From the NCBI GenBank assembly GCA_964387075.1, contig CAYLVB010000009.1:124001-188000 (forward strand): a DNA stretch of 64,000 nt, written 5' to 3'. Shown here piece after piece: positions 7,907 through 16,593 of the stretch (positions are counted from its first letter, which is position 1; every line of letters starts with the position of its first letter). The notes beneath the pieces are model-generated. The model saw only the letters and a program-made list of their open reading frames with translations. It was not told where the DNA came from and did not search any database. This stretch comes from PALSA-968 sp964387075 (lineage in GTDB: Bacteria > Bacteroidota > Bacteroidia > B-17B0 > Aurantibacillaceae). The position numbers and the translations under genes are program-made.

Positions 7907-9310
7907 GTGTACAAAAAGTTGAACTCAGGTATACTTGAAGCACTCAAAAAGATCGTGGGCGCTGAATTCGTATTTACAGATGAAGAAAAACTGGAGCAAT
8001 ACGGCCGCGATGAAACTGAAGACTTGCTTTTTAAACCTGAGGTTGTCGTAAAGCCCGGCACTCCGCAGGAAATTTCTGAGATATTAAAGCTGGCCAACAA
8101 AGAATTAATTACGGTAACGCCCCGCGCGGCCGGGACCGGCCTCAGCGGCGGGGCTTTGCCTATTCACGGCGGAATTATTCTATCGGTTGAACGCTTCAAC
8201 AAAATAATCCAGATCGACGAACGCAATCTTCAGGCAACCGTCGAGCCCGGCGTGATCAACGAAGTTTTTCAAAATGCCGTTATCGAAAAAGGTTTATTCT
8301 ATCCACCCGATCCCGCCAGCAAAGGCAGCTGCTTCATGGGCGGAAACATTGCCGAGAACAGCGGCGGACCCAAATGCGTAAAATACGGCGTGACCAAAGA
8401 TTATATTTTAAACCTGGAAGTCGTTCTGCCAACGGGAGAAATAATTTTCACCGGCGCAAACACATTGAAAAATTCAACGGGCTATAACTTGACTCAATTA
8501 ATGGTTGGCAGCGAAGGGACACTAGGCGTAGTAACAAAAATAATCGTAAAACTTCTCCCCTACCCCAAACATAATCTATTGATGCTTGTTCCATTTAGAA
8601 AAATGGAAGAGGCCTGCGCCGCTGTTTCAGAAATTTTTCGTGCAGGACATACACCGAGCGCCTTGGAATTCATGGAGCGCGACGCTTTAGACTGGGTAAG
8701 CAAACACGTAGAGAGTTCGGTAGTGAAACTGGAAGACGATATTCAAGCGCATTTATTAATTGAAGTAGATGGCAACGATATTGACATCCTGATGCGCGAC
8801 ATGGAAGCCATAAGCAACGTAGTAAGCACATTCGATACAGCAGAAATTCTATTTGCAGAAAGCGCTGCGCAAAAAGCTGAACTCTGGAAACTGCGCCGCA
8901 AAATAAACGAGGCCGTAAAAGCCAACGCCATCAGTAAAGAACAGGATACCGTTGTACAACGCGCCGAACTCCCCGCTCTAATAAAAGGAATCAAAGAGAT
9001 CGGTAAACGCTACAACTTTAAAACCGTGTGTTACGGTCACGCCGGCGATGGAAACTTACATACTCGCATGATCAAAGGCGACATGCCTGACGAACTCTGG
9101 AACGGCGAGCACATCAAAAAAGCCATTGTCGAAATTTTCACGCTCTGCAAAAAACTAGGCGGAACCATTAGCGGTGAACACGGCATTGGCTTGGTGCAGA
9201 AAGAATATACTTCCATTGTCTTCGACCCCAAAACAACCGAACTTCAAAAAGCGATCAAGAAAACTTTTGATCCGAATCTAATTTTAAATCCGGGGAAGAT
9301 CTTTATTTAG
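7907..9310 (+). CDS. GlcD-like FAD-linked oxidase (glycolate/D-lactate dehydrogenase family)
   Basis: The 467-aa flavoprotein has an N-terminal PCMH-type FAD-binding domain (AAGTGLSGGALPIHGGI; GSCFMGGNIAENSGGPKCVK) and a C-terminal FAD-oxidase C domain (VCYGHAGDGNLHTRM; GGTISGEHGIGLVQKEY). The family oxidises 2-hydroxy acids such as glycolate or D-lactate and passes electrons to the respiratory chain. The exact substrate is not decided by these motifs. No GlcE/GlcF-like partner is adjacent, so it resembles the single-subunit type. The start is GTG at 7907; no upstream ATG is in frame. Confidence 0.92.
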   Translation: MYKKLNSGILEALKKIVGAEFVFTDEEKLEQYGRDETEDLLFKPEVVVKPGTPQEISEILKLANKELITVTPRAAGTGLSGGALPIHGGIILSVERFNKIIQIDERNLQATVEPGVINEVFQNAVIEKGLFYPPDPASKGSCFMGGNIAENSGGPKCVKYGVTKDYILNLEVVLPTGEIIFTGANTLKNSTGYNLTQLMVGSEGTLGVVTKIIVKLLPYPKHNLLMLVPFRKMEEACAAVSEIFRAGHTPSALEFMERDALDWVSKHVESSVVKLEDDIQAHLLIEVDGNDIDILMRDMEAISNVVSTFDTAEILFAESAAQKAELWKLRRKINEAVKANAISKEQDTVVQRAELPALIKGIKEIGKRYNFKTVCYGHAGDGNLHTRMIKGDMPDELWNGEHIKKAIVEIFTLCKKLGGTISGEHGIGLVQKEYTSIVFDPKTTELQKAIKKTFDPNLILNPGKIFI

Positions 9311-9380
9311 TTCCTTGACGCTGAGTTGAGCTAAAAGGTTTTCCCTTCTGTATTGGCTGCTCCTTCGGCTGTTTCTTTGA

Positions 9381-9463
9381 GCCTTTGTGTCTTCGTGGCA
9401 AAAGTCCAACTCCGCCCGGGCTTCCGAATTTCGCCACAAAGGCACAAAGACACAAAGTTTTAG
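9381..9463. repeat. Inverted pair of CTTTGTGTCTTyGTG repeats
   Basis: GCCTTTGTGTCTTCGTGGCA (9381-9400) and the opposite-strand CTTTGTGTCTTTGTGCC (in 9432-9463) share a CTTTGTGTCTTyGTG core and face each other. They fill the 189-nt gap between the FAD oxidase and the helicase. I recall near-identical motifs as dispersed intergenic repeats in Bacteroidota. Confidence 0.65.
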
Positions 9464-9499
9464 TAAAAAGAAGTCCTAAGTTTTCAAACTAAAGGTCAA

Positions 9500-10963
9500 T
9501 TACTTAATAAACCAATCGTTTATCACATGCAGCGTGTTTTTCGCGCGTGTTACAGCCGTGTACCACCACTGATATATTTCCGGCTTGGGGATGCCGTGAA
9601 TTTTATTGTTCAAATAAAGAAAAACCTCGTTCCAATCACCGCCCTGGCTTTTGTGGCAGGTAAGCGCGTAGCCGTAAACCGTACGCAAAGCATTCAAATA
9701 AGGATCGCTAAGCATTTTTTCCTTGAACGCCTTATCTTTCTGTCTTAAGCCTTCTTTCTTCATGCGCGTAAAAAAATCGATCATCAGGTCCTTGTGCTGC
9801 CTGCTGCTTATGTTGGTGCCCCCGGAATACAAAACATTCTCCATGAGCAATTGCGAAGATCTTTTTTTAGAGAACAATCCTTCGATCTCAACGCGGATAA
9901 AGGACAGGTTACAATGACTCTCGCGGGCGCCCACTTGTTTTACCAATACCTGGTCGCCATTCACTAAGCCCGACAGATAGTTATTCTGGGTTACCATCAG
10001 CAAATCGCCCGGCACCAATCTTTCCGCGGTATCGTGAATTCTCGATCTTATTAAATTATTGAACTCTGAGCACTGACTATTAGTTTGACATATCAATGTG
10101 GAATGCTCGTATCCATGCGCTTTCACGTTCTCTACATACTGATTCAAAAAGGAACCCTTTGACTTGTGCAGCTTAATATTACCACAACCTCTAAGAGGCA
10201 GGCCGGCGAACTTCGTTGACGGGTTATCCGCGTATAAATTCCTTAATCGAAAAGAGGCTTCAATAATTCCGTTTCCTTCCTTCTGGCGAATGATATCGGT
10301 GAGCTCGTATTCTTCTACCGGCACATTGAATTTACCTTTGATATAGTCGCTGTCGAGCGCGGGAGAATTAGACTGCTTAACGGGCGGTAATTGGCAGGGA
10401 TCTCCAATAAAGATGAATTTCCCCTTCTCATCATAAATCACCAGGTCAAACAACAGATCGCCGCTACCAAATTGCGCGAAGGAATAATCGTTCTCCTGTT
10501 GATCGGATATCATGGAGGATTCGTCAACGATATAGGTTTTAACCAGCTTTGACTTTATCGGCTTTAATTCAAAAAGCAAACTGATCTGGCCATTGTCATC
10601 ATCCGACCCATTGCTTAATCCTTCCAGGTCGGCATTGACATCCTTGAATGAATAGATATGGCTATGAATGGTGCTGGCGGATGATCTTGACTTGTCTGAT
10701 AATATCTTTGCCGCCCTTCCGGTTGAAGCCAGGAGTGAATACGTGGGTTCCGGTTCTTCGCCCTCTACTTCTTCGGGCGCCTTGTTCTTTTCATCCATCC
10801 ACTTGATGAGCCCGCTCATGAGCGTAGTTTTCCCGGTGCCGGCGTATCCTTTTAAGATAAAGATCTTGGCATCCTCGTTTTCAATGAAGGCAATTAATTT
10901 TTCGAAAGCTTTTGCCTGTTGCGTTGTTAAGGTGAGGTCAAAATATCGGGAATACTCTTGCAC
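9500..10963 (-). CDS. RecD-like superfamily 1 DNA helicase
   Basis: The 487-aa ATPase has Walker A GYAGTGKTT (residues 39-47), motif Ia LLASTGRAAKIL, Walker B YIVDESSMISD, the acceptor-loop motif FIGDPCQLPPVKQ, and the C-terminal UvrD_C_2-type motifs ALTCHKSQGGDW and WYTAVTRAKNTLHV. This is a compact RecD/Pif1-like 5'-3' helicase without RecBC subunits. It probably acts in repair or recombination, but the pathway is not shown. The start is GTG 10963 (VQEYSRYFDL). It is divergent from recG with a 100-nt gap, so the two may share a control region. Confidence 0.92.
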   Translation of the reverse strand: MQEYSRYFDLTLTTQQAKAFEKLIAFIENEDAKIFILKGYAGTGKTTLMSGLIKWMDEKNKAPEEVEGEEPEPTYSLLASTGRAAKILSDKSRSSASTIHSHIYSFKDVNADLEGLSNGSDDDNGQISLLFELKPIKSKLVKTYIVDESSMISDQQENDYSFAQFGSGDLLFDLVIYDEKGKFIFIGDPCQLPPVKQSNSPALDSDYIKGKFNVPVEEYELTDIIRQKEGNGIIEASFRLRNLYADNPSTKFAGLPLRGCGNIKLHKSKGSFLNQYVENVKAHGYEHSTLICQTNSQCSEFNNLIRSRIHDTAERLVPGDLLMVTQNNYLSGLVNGDQVLVKQVGARESHCNLSFIRVEIEGLFSKKRSSQLLMENVLYSGGTNISSRQHKDLMIDFFTRMKKEGLRQKDKAFKEKMLSDPYLNALRTVYGYALTCHKSQGGDWNEVFLYLNNKIHGIPKPEIYQWWYTAVTRAKNTLHVINDWFIK

Positions 10964-10981
10964 GTATCAAAATTGGAAGGC

Positions 10982-10989
10982 CAAAATTA
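10982..10989 (-). promoter_or_regulatory. -7 box upstream of the RecD-like helicase
   Basis: Minus strand TAATTTTG matches TAnnTTTG exactly and ends 18 nt before GTG 10963, without a well-spaced -33 TTG. A weaker box, CAATTTTG (10975-10968), lies exactly 4 nt before the GTG. Either could be used. Confidence 0.45.
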
Positions 10990-11064
10990 CTAAAAATGAT
11001 CAACCGCCGGGCCCCGAGTTCTTAACCAAATAATTCTGCCACAAAATTCCTATTTTTACAAGTT

Positions 11065-13167
11065 ATGTCATCCTTACTCGAAACCAAAATAGAATTCTTA
11101 AAAGGCGTGGGTCCGGTACGCGCGGAGGTTTTGCGAAGCGAGTTTGGCATTTTTACCTATTACGATCTTCTCTGCCTCTATCCTTTTCGCTACGTTGACC
11201 GCAGTAAATTCTATAAGATAAAGGATATCACTGAAGAGTTGCCTTACGTGCAACTGAAAGGAAAGATCATTAAAACAGAGACCAAGGGCGAAAAATTTAC
11301 CAAGCGTTTTTTGGCCTATTTAAAAGACGATACAGGAATTATTGAACTCATCTGGTTCCAGGGCGCGCGCTGGCTGGAAGGGAAATTTAAAACCGATACA
11401 GAATATGTTGTTTTAGGAAAGCCCGCCGAGTTTCGTGGTAAATTCAATATTCCACATCCGGATGTAGATCTTGCCAGTGACGAAAGCATCAAGTTGAACT
11501 CCGCACTACAGCCTGTTTATCCAAGCACCGAGAAACTAAAAGCCAAAGGACTCGACACAAAGGGCCTGATGAAACTGCAGGAAACCCTGATCGCGCAGAT
11601 AAGTGCTAAGATCCCGGAAACATTACCTGCACATTTAATTGCCAAATACAAATTGGTGAGTAAGGAAGAAGCCTATAAGCAAATTCATTTCCCGGAGAAC
11701 CCGCAGAAATTAAAACTGGCCGAATACCGGTTGAAGTTCGAAGAACTATTTTACATACAACTGAAACTTTTAAAAAGTAAACATTACCGCAAAGAGACCA
11801 CGCAGAGTTTTGTCTTTGAAAAAGTGGGGCATCACTTTAATACCTTCTTTAACGAACATTTGCCTTTTGAACTTACCGGCGCACAAAAAAGGGTGATCAA
11901 GGAAATTCGCAACGACGTAAAGACCGGAAAACAAATGAACCGATTATTACAGGGCGATGTTGGAAGCGGAAAAACTATTGTTGCCTTTATGAGCATGCTC
12001 GTTGCTTTAGACAACGGTTTCCAGGCCTGCCTGCTCGCTCCCACAGAGATCTTAGCGCAGCAACATTTTAAAACCATTTCCAGGCTCGGAGAAAAATTAG
12101 GATTGAACGTCGTTCTACTGACAGGTTCTACCAAAGCCAAAGCACGCAAAATTCTATTGCCTGATCTTGCGGAAGGAAAGATCCATATCATCATTGGCAC
12201 GCACGCCATTTTAGAAGAACCGGTGCAATTCAATAACCTGGGATTCGTGGTCATTGACGAACAACACCGCTTCGGCGTTGCCCAACGCGCCACCATGCAC
12301 GCCAAAGGAAAAAGACCGCCGCACGTTTTAGTCATGAGCGCTACTCCGATTCCACGTACTTTGGCCATGACACTTTACGGAGACCTCGATACATCCGTCA
12401 TCGACGAATTACCGCCCGGGAGAAAACCCATACAAACCGTGCATTACACCGATGCCAAGCGTCTGCGCCTCTATGGTTTCATGAAAGAGCAGATAAAATT
12501 AGGTCGGCAAGTGTATGTTGTCTATCCTTTGATCGAAGAATCGGAAAAACTTGATCTCAAGAATTTAATGGAAGGCTACGATTCTTTGTCGGTTGAATTT
12601 CCTTTGCCGCAATACCGCATGAGCATTTTGCACGGCCGTATGCCCAGCGACAAAAAAGATTTTGAGATGCAGGCCTTTGTAAAAGGACAAACCCATATTT
12701 TGGTTTCTACCACCGTTATTGAAGTTGGTGTGGACGTTCCCAATGCAAGCGTAATGGTTGTTGAGAACGCTGAGCGTTTTGGTCTCTCGCAATTGCACCA
12801 GTTGCGTGGTCGTGTTGGTCGCGGTGGAGACCAGAGCTATTGCATTTTGATGAGCACACAGAAACTCTCGCACGAAGGAAGAATTAGAATGGAAACCATG
12901 GTGCGCACCACCGACGGTTTTGAAGTTGCCGAAGTTGATCTACAATTACGCGGTCCGGGAGACATTGCGGGCACACAACAAAGCGGTGTATTGAATTTAC
13001 GCATTGCAGACCTTGCTAAAGACCAGCAGATATTACAATTGGCCAGACAAATTGCTACGGAAATTTTGAACTCCGATCCTTTATTGGAAAAAGCAGAAAA
13101 TCAATTGCTGAATACCCAATTGGTGAATGAGAGTAAGACGAAGATCAATTGGAGTAAGGTGGCTTAG
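11065..13167 (+). CDS. recG: ATP-dependent DNA helicase RecG
   Basis: The 700-aa protein remodels stalled forks and Holliday junctions. It has the N-terminal wedge/OB domain (about residues 60-150), Walker A LLQGDVGSGKT near residue 295, the DExH box VVIDEQHRFG, the motif VLVMSATPIPRTLAMTLYGD, and the helicase C domain with VGVDVPNASVMVVENAERFG and QLHQLRGRVGRG, then the family-specific region DLQLRGPGDIAGTQQSG. Length and all motifs are normal. A near-consensus -7 box TATTTTTA (11051-11058) lies 6 nt before the ATG. It is convergent with the toxin-antitoxin pair, whose toxin remnant starts right after its stop. Confidence 0.97.
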   Translation: MSSLLETKIEFLKGVGPVRAEVLRSEFGIFTYYDLLCLYPFRYVDRSKFYKIKDITEELPYVQLKGKIIKTETKGEKFTKRFLAYLKDDTGIIELIWFQGARWLEGKFKTDTEYVVLGKPAEFRGKFNIPHPDVDLASDESIKLNSALQPVYPSTEKLKAKGLDTKGLMKLQETLIAQISAKIPETLPAHLIAKYKLVSKEEAYKQIHFPENPQKLKLAEYRLKFEELFYIQLKLLKSKHYRKETTQSFVFEKVGHHFNTFFNEHLPFELTGAQKRVIKEIRNDVKTGKQMNRLLQGDVGSGKTIVAFMSMLVALDNGFQACLLAPTEILAQQHFKTISRLGEKLGLNVVLLTGSTKAKARKILLPDLAEGKIHIIIGTHAILEEPVQFNNLGFVVIDEQHRFGVAQRATMHAKGKRPPHVLVMSATPIPRTLAMTLYGDLDTSVIDELPPGRKPIQTVHYTDAKRLRLYGFMKEQIKLGRQVYVVYPLIEESEKLDLKNLMEGYDSLSVEFPLPQYRMSILHGRMPSDKKDFEMQAFVKGQTHILVSTTVIEVGVDVPNASVMVVENAERFGLSQLHQLRGRVGRGGDQSYCILMSTQKLSHEGRIRMETMVRTTDGFEVAEVDLQLRGPGDIAGTQQSGVLNLRIADLAKDQQILQLARQIATEILNSDPLLEKAENQLLNTQLVNESKTKINWSKVA

Positions 13168-13514
13168 CTACGATTCCAAACGAACAATTTCCTGTAATTG
13201 ATAATGTAATTCCGGTATATCCTTTTGAATGGTGTTCCAGACGACATCCAGATCAACTCCAAAATATTTGTGGATCAAAACACTCGCATCCCGGCCATAT
13301 CGGCCCATTCGACATGCGGATATTTGCTTTTAAGTTCAACAGGTAGTTTCTTGGTGGCTTCGCCGATCACCTCAAGGCTTCTTACCAATGCCCTGTTCAT
13401 TGTTTCGTTGTTCAATAATTCTTCACGGGTCTTTCCTTCCTTCGATCGAAGGATGTAGTCGCATTCATTTAAAATATGCTTTAGAAAATCAAGCAGCGAG
13501 GGTGACATATTCAA
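13168..13514 (-). pseudogene. hepT: HepT (DUF86) toxin, frameshifted in its RX4H motif
   Basis: From ATG 13514 the first frame encodes 79 residues (MNMSPSLLDFLKHILNECDY to EWADMAGMRVF) and then stops. Restoring one base near 13283 (CGAGTG to CGAGATG) gives RDVLIH followed by KYFGVDLDVVWNTIQKDIP and a stop at 13168, 115 aa in all, the normal HepT length. HepT is the HEPN-domain RNase toxin of the MntA/HepT system; RX4-6H is its catalytic motif. The deletion sits exactly between Arg and His of that motif, so the toxin as sequenced is inactive. It may be a real inactivating mutation or a sequencing error. It overlaps mntA by 26 bp. Confidence 0.85.
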
Positions 13515-13806
13515 CGTCCCTTGTTATGTGATTACCCGTGAATTGATTTAACGATTGTGGGGTTACGATCTCCACTTTACGGCCGGAAATTCTCTGCAAA
13601 AAGGTAGAAAGACCTACAAAATTCTTTAGTGTTTTATACTCCGGATCGAAATCAATATAAAAATCAACGTCGCTGTTTTGCGTAACATTCCCATGTACGA
13701 AAGAACCAAAGATACCAATACACTTCACACCAAAAGATTGAATTTCCCCGGCGTGAAGTATCAGCGCCTGGATCAGTTCCTGTTTTGTATTTATCACCTG
13801 GTTCAT
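13489..13806 (-). CDS. mntA: MntA-type minimal nucleotidyltransferase antitoxin
   Basis: The 105-aa protein carries the nucleotidyltransferase signature GIFGSFVHGNVTQNSDVDFY, with the GSx10DxD metal-binding residues intact (Asp in SDVD). In the MntA/HepT system this enzyme transfers AMP to the HepT toxin and silences it. It lies upstream of the HepT frame and overlaps it, so the two would be translationally coupled. A perfect -7 box stands 5 nt before its ATG. It looks intact although its partner is broken. Confidence 0.9.
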   Translation of the reverse strand: MNQVINTKQELIQALILHAGEIQSFGVKCIGIFGSFVHGNVTQNSDVDFYIDFDPEYKTLKNFVGLSTFLQRISGRKVEIVTPQSLNQFTGNHITRDVEYVTLAA

Positions 13807-13811
13807 CTATA

Positions 13812-13843
13812 CAAAGATAATAAAAAAGGGCCATCTTAGCCAA
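13812..13843 (-). promoter_or_regulatory. Promoter of mntA-hepT
   Basis: Minus strand: TTG (13843-13841), 21-nt spacer, TATCTTTG (13819-13812), exact TAnnTTTG, then 5 nt to ATG 13806. The leader would be very short or absent. Confidence 0.55.
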
Positions 13844-13854
13844 TGTGGAGAATT

Positions 13855-14202
13855 CTACAAATTCACATCCATCCTCTTGTAGTAGATCAAAAACGTTACT
13901 ACAAACCAGATAGAAAAAAGTATTCCCAAAATACTGCTGAAGCCGAAAGTATGTGTGAGCACAAAGAATAGAATTTTAGCGCAGAAAGAAAGCACATAAA
14001 GTTCCGTGCCCCAACGTTTCATGTGCCATACGCCAATGAGGGAAATGAAAGTGGCGGCAATGATCAGTCCGTAAACGGCCGGCATAAAAACTCCGAGTTT
14101 TTTTACTGAGGGAGAGAACACACCCGGAAAAGTGAACAATATCCAGCAAAAGCCAATGATGCAGATCACAGATAGTACAGTAGGTCTTTTTGTATTTCTC
14201 AT
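13855..14202 (-). CDS. Small integral membrane protein of unknown function
   Basis: The 115-aa protein has four hydrophobic stretches (VLSVICIIGFCWILFTFPGV; YGLIIAATFISLIGVW; YVLSFCAKILFFVLTHTF; ILGILFSIWFVVTFLIYY), with positively charged ends, so it is an inner-membrane protein with about four spans. I do not recognise a named family and the neighbours do not reveal a role. It sits between the ABC permease and mntA on the same strand, 123 nt after the permease with a repeat in the gap. Confidence 0.7.
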   Translation of the reverse strand: MRNTKRPTVLSVICIIGFCWILFTFPGVFSPSVKKLGVFMPAVYGLIIAATFISLIGVWHMKRWGTELYVLSFCAKILFFVLTHTFGFSSILGILFSIWFVVTFLIYYKRMDVNL

Positions 14203-14215
14203 TTTCCTGTTTTAC

Positions 14216-14300
14216 GGGTGTCAGGTCGAGCGTAGTCGAGACCCGTGCAGGCGCTGTAATTGGCATAGTACAAGCACCTCGACTTCGTTCGGTGTGACAG
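14216..14300. repeat. Inverted pair of TCGA-rich intergenic repeats
   Basis: GTCAGGTCGAGCGTAGTCGA and, facing it, ACCTCGACTTCGTTCGGTGT form two similar arms around a 30-nt loop. They resemble the dispersed TGTCA-CGAACGAAGTCGAGG repeats seen between genes in many Bacteroidota. No gene is present. Confidence 0.6.
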
Positions 14301-14325
14301 AATTATATTTGGTGAGTATATCATC

Positions 14326-15576
14326 TTAATTACTTCTTATTGCTTCCACCGGATCTAATTGCGATGCTCCGTAAGCCGGAACGAAACCTGAGATCACTCC
14401 AATTAAAAATGAAACTGTTAATCCTAAAACTACATTCGCCATTGTAAGCGTGATCTCCATCCCGAACGAATCTCCGGCCAGCAGGGTGATCAACCAGATG
14501 AACAATAATCCTATGGCGCCACCGAAGATCGAAAGGAAAACAGCTTCGGTTAAAAATTGCAACAGGATAAAATAATTCTTCGCGCCCAAAGATTTTTGAA
14601 TGCCGATCAGATTCGTTCTTTCCTTCACCGACACGAACATGATATTCGCGATCCCGAATCCACCTACCAAAATAGAGAATCCTCCAATGATCCAGCCTAC
14701 AGTTCCTATCACATCAAACAATCCATCAAATCCTTTACTCAACACACTCGCTTCGTTCAGGGCAAAATTATCTTCAGCCCCGGGCGCCAGCCTCCTGTGT
14801 GATCGCAAAATGCCGGTCAGCTCATCCTTCATTTGCTCGTTGCTCACGCCTTCCTTCGCTTTAATTGCTAATCGCGGCTGGTTCTGCTCCTGTCTCACGT
14901 CAATGATATTTCGAATGTAATTCACGGGTATCATCACCTGGTCGTCCTTACTGTCGCCCAGCATGCTCTCCCCCTCCTTCTTCACTACGCCGATCACATC
15001 GAAATTGCGCCCAAATATTTTTATTGTTCTTCCAACAGGGTTTTCGCCCGGCGAGAAAAGTCCTTCCTCTATGGTTTTACCAATTACTGCTACATTCCTT
15101 CCGTTATCTGCCTCCAGCTGGTTAAAGAATCGCCCATTTTCAATTTCAAACTTCGAAACATGGTCATAACCGCCGCTCACCCCGCATACATGCGCGCGCT
15201 CAATGGAACTCGAAAAACGCTGAATGGTCTTGCGCACATCTACCTTAAAAGTGCCCGCCTCCACAGTCTCCGCGTGTTTCAGGATCGCGTCCAGGTCGCT
15301 GGGCTGCGCATTAGGCCTCAACATATAGCGCCACCAGGGGTAATTCGGACCAAAGGTCCATGGCCATTTTTCTACAATTACCACGTTATTGCCCAAAGAC
15401 TCAATACTTCCGCGGATGTTCTTTTCAAGACTATCCACTACCGTAAAGACTGTAATAATGGCGAAGATACCGATGGTAATGCCCAAAAGCGATAAAAAAG
15501 TGCGCAGCTTGTTGGCCAGCAGCGAGTGCGAGGCAAAAAGTATGCTTTCTCTTATAAGGCGGAGGAACAGGTTCAT
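14326..15576 (-). CDS. MacB-type ABC transporter permease
   Basis: The 416-aa protein has a TM segment near residues 20-45 (LLGITIGIFAIITVFTVV), a large periplasmic MacB_PCD domain (about 50-270), and three TM segments in the C-terminal FtsX region (GWIIGGFSILVGGFGIANIM and two more), ending DPVEAIRSN, the classic MacB family tail. It would couple an ATPase to export or lipoprotein handling. No ATPase or membrane-fusion partner is next to it, so its partners are elsewhere. A -7 box TACTTTTG lies 8 nt before the ATG. Confidence 0.93.
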   Translation of the reverse strand: MNLFLRLIRESILFASHSLLANKLRTFLSLLGITIGIFAIITVFTVVDSLEKNIRGSIESLGNNVVIVEKWPWTFGPNYPWWRYMLRPNAQPSDLDAILKHAETVEAGTFKVDVRKTIQRFSSSIERAHVCGVSGGYDHVSKFEIENGRFFNQLEADNGRNVAVIGKTIEEGLFSPGENPVGRTIKIFGRNFDVIGVVKKEGESMLGDSKDDQVMIPVNYIRNIIDVRQEQNQPRLAIKAKEGVSNEQMKDELTGILRSHRRLAPGAEDNFALNEASVLSKGFDGLFDVIGTVGWIIGGFSILVGGFGIANIMFVSVKERTNLIGIQKSLGAKNYFILLQFLTEAVFLSIFGGAIGLLFIWLITLLAGDSFGMEITLTMANVVLGLTVSFLIGVISGFVPAYGASQLDPVEAIRSN

Positions 15577-15584
15577 TATCTACA

Positions 15585-15592
15585 CAAAAGTA
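15585..15592 (-). promoter_or_regulatory. -7 box of the MacB-type permease
   Basis: Minus strand TACTTTTG, an exact TAnnTTTG, 8 nt before ATG 15576. No clear -33 element at the expected distance. Confidence 0.4.
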
Positions 15593-15642
15593 CTCGTTAT
15601 TCCTCATAATCCGCCGCCGTTTAACATTGATTTTCTATCTCT

Positions 15643-15911
15643 GAAATAGCGGACTCACCTCGGCGAGGCTTGCTCGCGATCCCGCCTTGGCGGTGACTCT
15701 TATCCCTCTCTGCCGGCAGAGAGGGACGAGCGATCACGGTAAACCCTTAAATTATTCAACCTATAGATATATTAAATAAGAAAGCGCATGTATTTGGCTG
15801 TTCCCCTCTCTACTGGTAGAGAGGGGTGGCCGCAGGCCGGGGTGAGTCCACTTTTCGAAGACAAAATGCCGCCACCAAGTAAAACGCCACTTAAACCAAA
15901 CTGTTGTATTG
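15643..15911. repeat. Long direct repeat, copy 1 (paired-hairpin element)
   Basis: About 269 bp, almost identical to 16324-16593 (offset 681). Left part: GGACTCACCTCGGCGAGGCT and a perfect palindrome TCCCTCTCTGCC/GGCAGAGAGGGA (15703-15726). Right part, in opposite sense: CCCCTCTCTAC/GTAGAGAGGGG (15804-15827) followed by GGCCGCAGGCCGGGGTGAGT. Between them is an AT-rich spacer. Both arms carry a GGACTCACC motif pointing outward, so this is an inverted pair of REP-like units. There is no ORF worth calling. Confidence 0.85.
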
Positions 15912-15938
15912 AGGTGATCATGGTGAATTTGTACTATA

Positions 15939-15993
15939 TTGGCTGTTCCCCTCTCTACTGGTAGAGAGGGGTGGCCGCAGGCCGGGGTGAGTC
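15939..15993. repeat. Hairpin repeat core at the left contig end (55 nt)
   Basis: Begins TTGGCTGTTCCCCTCTCTAC and ends GGCCGGGGTGAGTC right at the N run. It is identical over all 55 nt to 16094-16148 on the other side of the gap. Confidence 0.9.
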
Positions 15994-16093
15994 NNNNNNN
16001 NNNNNNNNNNNNNNNNNNNNNNNNNNNNNNNNNNNNNNNNNNNNNNNNNNNNNNNNNNNNNNNNNNNNNNNNNNNNNNNNNNNNNNNNNNNNN
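15994..16093. other. Assembly gap, exactly 100 N
   Basis: A run of exactly 100 N is the usual placeholder for a gap of unknown size. Open frames spanning it are meaningless. Both flanks end in the same 55-nt repeat. Confidence 0.98.
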
Positions 16094-16248
16094 TTGGCTG
16101 TTCCCCTCTCTACTGGTAGAGAGGGGTGGCCGCAGGCCGGGGTGAGTCCACTTTTCGAAGACAAAATGCCGCCACCACGTAAAACGCTCCTTAAACCAAA
16201 ATCTTGTATTGGCTGTTCACGAAGGCCGCGGTGAGTCTTCTTTTCGAA
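16094..16248. repeat. Hairpin repeat copy 3 at the right contig end
   Basis: Nearly identical to 16475-16629 (one A indel). It contains the CCCCTCTCTAC/GTAGAGAGGGG hairpin, GGCCGCAGGCCGGGG and a second shorter GGCCGCGGTGAGTC unit. No gene. Confidence 0.85.
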
Positions 16249-16323
16249 GCCTGGATTTTAATACATATGCATTGTGAGCAACGAAAAAACCATAAAAGAA
16301 CTTTGCCGTGTGTTACTTCCTCC

Positions 16324-16593
16324 GAAATAGCGGACTCACCTCGACGAGGCTTGCTCGCGATCCCGCCTTGGCGGTGACTCTTATCCCTCTCTGCCGGCAG
16401 AGAGGGACGAGCGATCACGGTAAACCCTTAAATTATTCAACCTATAGATATATTAAATAAGAAAGCGCATGTATTTGGCTGTTCCCCTCTCTACTGGTAG
16501 AGAGGGGTGGCCGCAGGCCGGGGTGAGTCCACTTTTCGAAGACAAAATGCCGCCACCACGTAAAACGCTCCTTAAAACCAAAATCTTGTATTG
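16324..16593. repeat. Long direct repeat, copy 2 (paired-hairpin element)
   Basis: Second copy of 15643-15911, with the same palindromes, at 16384-16407 and 16485-16508. It ends about 100 nt before the alpha-2-macroglobulin start. The sequence between this copy and the gene is also repeat-derived to about 16629. Confidence 0.85.

Noticed and set aside
9500..13167. Helicase plus recG as a RecBCD-like or defence module
   Set aside because: The genes are divergent, RecG is housekeeping, and no nuclease or RecB/C-like gene is near.
13976..14266. 96-aa frame overlapping the small membrane protein
   Set aside because: It is a shadow in another frame of the better-supported membrane protein and has no start signal.
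15939..16234. Open frames across the N gap
   Set aside because: They read through placeholder N bases and repeat DNA on both strands; no start signal or protein-like content.
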